Part shown: piece after piece, positions 5,262-8,240 of the stretch | Layout: each line of letters opens with the position of its first letter | Position numbering within the stretch: position 1 is the stretch's first letter | Source of the DNA: Treponema sp. | Lineage (GTDB): Bacteria; Spirochaetota; Spirochaetia; Treponematales; Breznakiellaceae | Reading direction: 5' to 3' | Length of the DNA: 8,240 bases | Assembly (NCBI GenBank): GCA_031273185.1 | Contig: JAISSG010000103.1 | Location: forward strand, 1-8,240 | Translations under genes and position numbers: made by a program | Notes under the pieces: model-generated | Seen by the model: only the letters and a program-made list of their open reading frames with translations | Told to the model about the DNA's origin: nothing | Database searches by the model: none

Positions 5262-6287
5262 TCAGTTGTTTCTGACGGGAAATGAGTCAAAGCCGGCCCT
5301 TTTCAAGGCTTCCCTTGTCCTGCTGGCATCCTGCCCGGCGGGGACGGTGACGGCCCAGTGTTCGGCGTTGTTGACTATTTTGCGGGATACCGTGGCTGGA
5401 AAACCGGCGTTTCGCAGAGCCTCCGCCTGGCCGCGGGCGTTGGCCTCCCTGCTGAACGCGCCGGTTTGCAGGACGGCAGTGGAGGCAGGCGTTGCGTTCG
5501 GGGCAGGAGTCGCGCTGGGGGCGGCGGCGCTGGGTACGGAAGGGCTTGCGCCAGGTGAGTTGGCGGCGACAGAGACGGCGGGGGCAACGGGGCTGGGGTC
5601 TCCCGCCCCGGGAAACAGCATCCACACGGGGTTTTGGGCCGCGCTGACCAAGGCCCCGGTCTTTTCGGGGTTGGCGGCGCGGGCCTCGGGGCTGTTGGGG
5701 AATTCGGCAACCAGGCGGGACCTCCACGATTCGGCGCCGCCTTCCGTGAAGATGCCGGGGTTTTCGGCGATTATGCGCCAGAGGGTGTAGTAGATCAGGG
5801 GGTGCAGGCCGGCAAATTCCTGGTCCTGGGCAAGGCCGCCCAGCGCCGAAACGTTGCCGCTAATCCGCGCCCTCAGGCAGGCATCCAGATAGCGGGCCTG
5901 CAGCAGGGGCTGTCCCCGTCTGCCGGAGGCGATCAGGGGGGAGAGCGTCTGCAGGGATCTTTCCCATTCGCCGACGGCTGCCAGGCAGTAGGCCCCGGCG
6001 ACCAGGGCCGCGTCGTCTTGCGGGCTGGCCGCAGCCGCGTCAAGCCAGCCGGCGGCGGCCCCGGCGATATTGCCGGAAAGCTGCAGTAGCCGCGCAAGGC
6101 GCACCGAGGCATCGTGCCGCTCTGCGGGGGATATTCCGGCCTGGGACAGCCTTTGCTCAAGGCGCTGTATCTCCGTGCCCAACTGCCCCGACGACGCGGC
6201 GCTCTGGGGGTACAGCCTGTTCCCCAGGGCAACGAGCAGGGCGGCAGCAAAGAGCGCACCGGCCCAGCCGCGCCTAGTTGATCCCAT
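5262..6287 (-). CDS. Membrane-anchored SPOR-domain protein
   Basis: A 341-residue protein. After a short basic start (MGSTRRGW) comes one hydrophobic helix (about 8-24), an uncleaved signal anchor that would put the rest in the periplasm. Residues about 35-215 are Ala/Leu-rich and helical, with repeat-like segments (RLARLLQLSGNIAGAAAGWL, then VGEWERSLQTLSPLI) suggesting TPR-like pairs. A low-complexity Ala/Pro/Ser linker (about 225-267) follows. The last 74 residues (268-341: AVLQTGAFSREANARGQAEAL, GFPATVSRK, HWAVTVPAG, ALKRAGFDSFPVR) read as a SPOR domain, which binds denuded glycan strands of septal peptidoglycan. The ATG at 6285-6287 lies inside the end of the LapA-like gene (14-base overlap); 45 further in-frame codons upstream only shadow that gene. 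A role in division or cell-wall remodelling is inferred from the SPOR domain; the helical region may bind a partner. Confidence 0.85.
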   Translation of the reverse strand: MGSTRRGWAGALFAAALLVALGNRLYPQSAASSGQLGTEIQRLEQRLSQAGISPAERHDASVRLARLLQLSGNIAGAAAGWLDAAAASPQDDAALVAGAYCLAAVGEWERSLQTLSPLIASGRRGQPLLQARYLDACLRARISGNVSALGGLAQDQEFAGLHPLIYYTLWRIIAENPGIFTEGGAESWRSRLVAEFPNSPEARAANPEKTGALVSAAQNPVWMLFPGAGDPSPVAPAVSVAANSPGASPSVPSAAAPSATPAPNATPASTAVLQTGAFSREANARGQAEALRNAGFPATVSRKIVNNAEHWAVTVPAGQDASRTREALKRAGFDSFPVRNN

Positions 6288-6573
6288 ACTGCCCACTGCT
6301 GGCGCTGAAATCCCCGTCCGGCTTGCCGGGCTTTTTGCCTGGTTTTCCGGCTTTCGGCGGTTTCCCCCCTTTTTCCCGCAATTTTCGGCCAATGGCCAGC
6401 GGAAGGGCGCAGAGCAGGCCAATGATGAACGAGGAAAACGCGGTTACGAACACGGGGAGATCCTTGATAGCGGTGAAGCCAAAGCTAATATCGCACTTGT
6501 TTTGCAGGTTGAACATAATGAAAAAGAAAAAAAGCACAAAAATAACTATAAACTGGATTAAACGCCAGGGCAT
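6274..6573 (-). CDS. LapA-domain (DUF1049) small membrane protein
   Basis: A 99-residue protein with two membrane helices: about 4-22 (LIQFIVIFVLFFFFIMF) and about 41-63 (VFVTAFSSFIIGLLCALPLAI), joined by the short loop NLQNKCDISFGFTAIKDLP. This N-terminal hairpin matches the LapA/DUF1049 family, whose proteobacterial members assist LPS assembly. Treponemes generally lack classical LPS, so that function should not be carried over. The tail (64-99) is cytoplasmic by charge and very rich in Lys, Gly and Pro (repeats of GKP/KPGK), then ends in a Ser/Gly-rich stretch. The ATG at 6571-6573 has a good AAGGAG site eight bases upstream and overlaps the 3' end of miaB by 16 bases; its own end overlaps the SPOR gene by 14. 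The cysteine in NKCDIS and this gene order recall spirochaete genomes. Confidence 0.85.
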   Translation of the reverse strand: MPWRLIQFIVIFVLFFFFIMFNLQNKCDISFGFTAIKDLPVFVTAFSSFIIGLLCALPLAIGRKLREKGGKPPKAGKPGKKPGKPDGDFSASSGQYGIN

Positions 6574-7910
6574 AATGCTAACTCCTTTGCGCGAAAAGTG
6601 TTTCCCCGCAGGCCGGAAAGGGTCAGATCGGCAAAAGAGCCTATCATGGAGGCCGGGCCGGGGGCAACGGCCATTTCGTCCCTTTCAGTGCGTGTTACTA
6701 ATTCATCGGCATTTTTTCGGGAAATTCCCTCTACTAATACGCATTCGCGCGCTCCCAGGCGGCTTTTCAGGAGCATCCCGGTATGCTTTTTCTGCAACTC
6801 GATGACCCTTGCAAGCCGTTCCCGCTTGATCCCCTCGCTTATCCGCCCCGGCAGGCTGTACGCGGCGGTCCCTTCCCTGGGATTGTAGTGGTACATGTAG
6901 GCGTACAGAAACCGCGCTTCCTCCATCAACGCCAAGGTTTCCTCCACGTCCCCCTCCGTTTCGCCGGGAAAGCCTATTAAAATGTCGGTAGAAAGGCTGA
7001 TTTCCGGCATGGCGCGGCGTATTTCGGCGGCCAGGGCGAGGTACTGCTGGCGGGTGTAGCCCCGGTTCATCGCGGCAAGCATACGGTTCGAGCCGTGCTG
7101 GACGGGGAGATGCAGGTGGCGGCAGAAGGCGGGGTTTTCGGCCATCGCTTCGATTGTTTCCGCCGAAAAATCCCTTGGGTTGGCGGAAAGGAAGCGCAGC
7201 CACCTAACCCCGCTTGCCTTTGCTTCACGGGCCGCCATTCGCAAAAGGCCGGCAAAGTCCATCTCCCCGCCGTTCCACGAATAGGCGTTGACGTTCTGCC
7301 CCAAAAGGGTGATTTCCCTCACCCCCCGTTCTCCCACCAGCCGGATCTCCTCGGCGACGAGGGCCGGGTCGCGGCATATTTCCCTGCCCCGCACGTAGGG
7401 GACGATGCAGTACGAGCAAAAATTGTCGCAGCCGTGCATGATGGGAACAAAACTGCGGAACTGCCCCTCCTCAAGGTGAGATGATGAGAACGAGAATTTG
7501 GGTGTTTCGTCGGCAGCGACATGAGGGAAGGGCGAGGGGCCGGTGTTTTGCTCGACCGCCTCAAGGATCAGGGGGAAGGTCGAGCGGCTGGCTGTGCCCA
7601 TAACGTAGTCAACCGCAGGGAATTGTTCCTTCAGCGATTCGCCCATGCGCTGGGCCATGCAGCCAGCCACGACGAAGGCAAAACGCTGTCCGCGGGCAAG
7701 GCGTTTTTTTTTGAGGCTTACGTACCGGGCGATGCGTCCCAGCCCCCGCTGTTCGGCGGTGAGCCGCACCGAGCAGGTGTTGAGCAGGACGAGGTCGGCG
7801 CTTCCGCCGTCAGGCGCGGCGCTCCAGCCCCGCTCACGGCAGGCCAGCGCAAGGGCCGCCGATTCAGCCGAGTTCATCTGGCAGCCGTAGGTCTCGAAAA
7901 AGTACGTCAA
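6558..7910 (-). CDS. miaB: tRNA-2-methylthio-N6-dimethylallyladenosine synthase MiaB
   Basis: MiaB is a cytoplasmic radical-SAM methylthiotransferase that converts i6A37 to ms2i6A37 in tRNAs reading codons beginning with U, using two [4Fe-4S] clusters and SAM. The 450-residue product has normal length. The N-terminal UPF0004 domain supplies Cys10 (YGCQMN), Cys46 (NTCSVR) and Cys84 (VAGCMAQ) for the auxiliary cluster. The radical-SAM motif is HGCDNFCSYCIVPYVRGRE, with Cys161, Cys165 and Cys168. LLGQNVNAY (202-210), LHLPVQHGSNRML (266-278), STDILIGFPGET (307-318) and YHYNPREGT (340-348) are typical. The C-terminal region (about 380-445) fits a TRAM domain, which holds tRNA. The start is a TTG (7908-7910); no ATG or GTG lies in a suitable place, and AGGCGG at 7917-7922 sits six bases upstream. 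The YFFETYGCQMN beginning confirms the frame. It follows the membrane-protein gene by 10 bases and overlaps the next gene by 16. Confidence 0.96.
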   Translation of the reverse strand: MTYFFETYGCQMNSAESAALALACRERGWSAAPDGGSADLVLLNTCSVRLTAEQRGLGRIARYVSLKKKRLARGQRFAFVVAGCMAQRMGESLKEQFPAVDYVMGTASRSTFPLILEAVEQNTGPSPFPHVAADETPKFSFSSSHLEEGQFRSFVPIMHGCDNFCSYCIVPYVRGREICRDPALVAEEIRLVGERGVREITLLGQNVNAYSWNGGEMDFAGLLRMAAREAKASGVRWLRFLSANPRDFSAETIEAMAENPAFCRHLHLPVQHGSNRMLAAMNRGYTRQQYLALAAEIRRAMPEISLSTDILIGFPGETEGDVEETLALMEEARFLYAYMYHYNPREGTAAYSLPGRISEGIKRERLARVIELQKKHTGMLLKSRLGARECVLVEGISRKNADELVTRTERDEMAVAPGPASMIGSFADLTLSGLRGNTFRAKELALCPGV

Positions 7911-7922
7911 GCGGGGCCGCCT
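7911..7922 (-). promoter_or_regulatory. Ribosome-binding site deciding the miaB TTG start
   Basis: The minus strand reads AGGCGG (7917-7922), six bases before TTG at 7908-7910. It overlaps the TAG stop of the upstream gene (7921-7923), so ribosomes finishing that gene could reload on miaB. Confidence 0.6.
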
Positions 7923-8240
7923 AGTAGCGTTTCCCCTGGGCTACCAAATAGGCGATGAGGTTTTTTACGCCAATGACCAGAAAGCCGATGGTGGCTATGT
8001 TCAGCACTGTCGCCATCACCACCGTGAGCGGCTTGAGGGGGGTTCTTGAGAGCATCACCGTCACTCCCAGCGCGGTGATGAGCGCGCCGGTCTTCTTGTT
8101 GCTGGGGTTGTTCGCCATGAGCCAGCCGACGCCCACCGCGCAGACGATCACGCCCGCGATAAGCGCGATGACCCACGGGCGGGCAAGAAGCTGGATGGCG
8201 GCCAGAAGCAGACCGATGGCAAAGGTGAATATTGCAGGGT
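7921..8240 (-). CDS. Unrecognised multi-pass membrane protein, C-terminal part (5' end outside window)
   Basis: The frame is open from the window edge to TAG at 7921-7923, giving 105 visible residues. They are almost wholly hydrophobic, with likely membrane segments at about 2-19, 22-41, 50-64 and 70-97, separated by short polar turns (ANNPSNKKTG, SRTPLKP), and end AQGKRY. A GTG at 8149-8151 could start a shorter 76-residue form, but the frame continues hydrophobic upstream of it without a stop, so the real start is probably beyond the window. I do not recognise the family. It is 10 bases upstream of miaB and probably in the same transcript. The clean hydrophobic pattern and tight spacing support it being real. 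Confidence 0.7.
   Translation of the reverse strand, partial: PAIFTFAIGLLLAAIQLLARPWVIALIAGVIVCAVGVGWLMANNPSNKKTGALITALGVTVMLSRTPLKPLTVVMATVLNIATIGFLVIGVKNLIAYLVAQGKRY

Noticed and set aside
5206..5790. Plus-strand frame of 194 codons opposite the SPOR gene
   Set aside because: Ala/Gly/Leu-rich frame produced by the GC-rich Ala/Pro linker on the other strand; the minus-strand SPOR domain explains the region.
6703..7203. Minus-strand frame of 166 codons inside miaB in another frame
   Set aside because: Arg/Pro-rich shadow of miaB, whose frame contains all catalytic motifs.

Overview
The window looks like chromosomal DNA from a spirochaete, most likely a relatively GC-rich Treponema-like bacterium such as those of the termite-gut group. 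This rests on recalled resemblance only: the small LapA-type membrane protein with an NKCDISFGF stretch, its position directly after miaB, the SPOR protein after it, and the DUF4491 protein. No 16S or marker search was possible. Nearly all genes lie on the minus strand and are tightly packed. No stretch above 300 bases lacks a gene, and the longest gap is about 170 bases (4347-4514).

Reading in the direction of minus-strand transcription (high to low coordinate): (1) 8240-5262 is a housekeeping cluster: the C-terminal part of an unrecognised multi-pass membrane protein, miaB (tRNA methylthiotransferase, TTG start), a LapA-domain membrane protein, and a membrane-anchored SPOR-domain protein. 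miaB/lapA-like and lapA-like/SPOR overlap by 16 and 14 bases, so translational coupling is likely. (2) 5189-4515 holds a small single-span membrane protein with a basic tail and yjbQ, three bases apart. (3) 4514-4347 is the regulatory gap before the nickel genes. It carries a perfect 7-5-7 palindrome lying across a plausible sigma-70 -10 element, with further GATATG-type half-sites upstream. (4) 4346-543 is a nickel operon: a fused CbiM/NikMN substrate-binding membrane subunit, CbiQ transmembrane coupling subunit, CbiO ATPase, and LarC, the CTP-dependent nickel insertase of the nickel-pincer-nucleotide (NPN) cofactor pathway. The first three genes are joined by TAATG stop/start overlaps and larC follows 32 bases later. 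(5) 486-154 is a DUF4491 membrane protein, converging on the 3' end of a plus-strand gene (1-150) that reads as the C-terminus of a PHP-domain protein.

The coherent biology is nickel import coupled to cofactor metallation: the ECF transporter brings in Ni(II) and LarC, with a long His/Asp-rich metal-binding loop, inserts it into the NPN precursor. LarA, LarB and LarE are not in the window, so the enzyme that uses the cofactor is unknown here. I see no RNA genes, CRISPR arrays, insertion sequences or phage genes, and no strong case for a wholly new system. The most interesting points are the nickel/LarC module in a probable spirochaete, its candidate operator, and the slippage-prone repeat inside larC.
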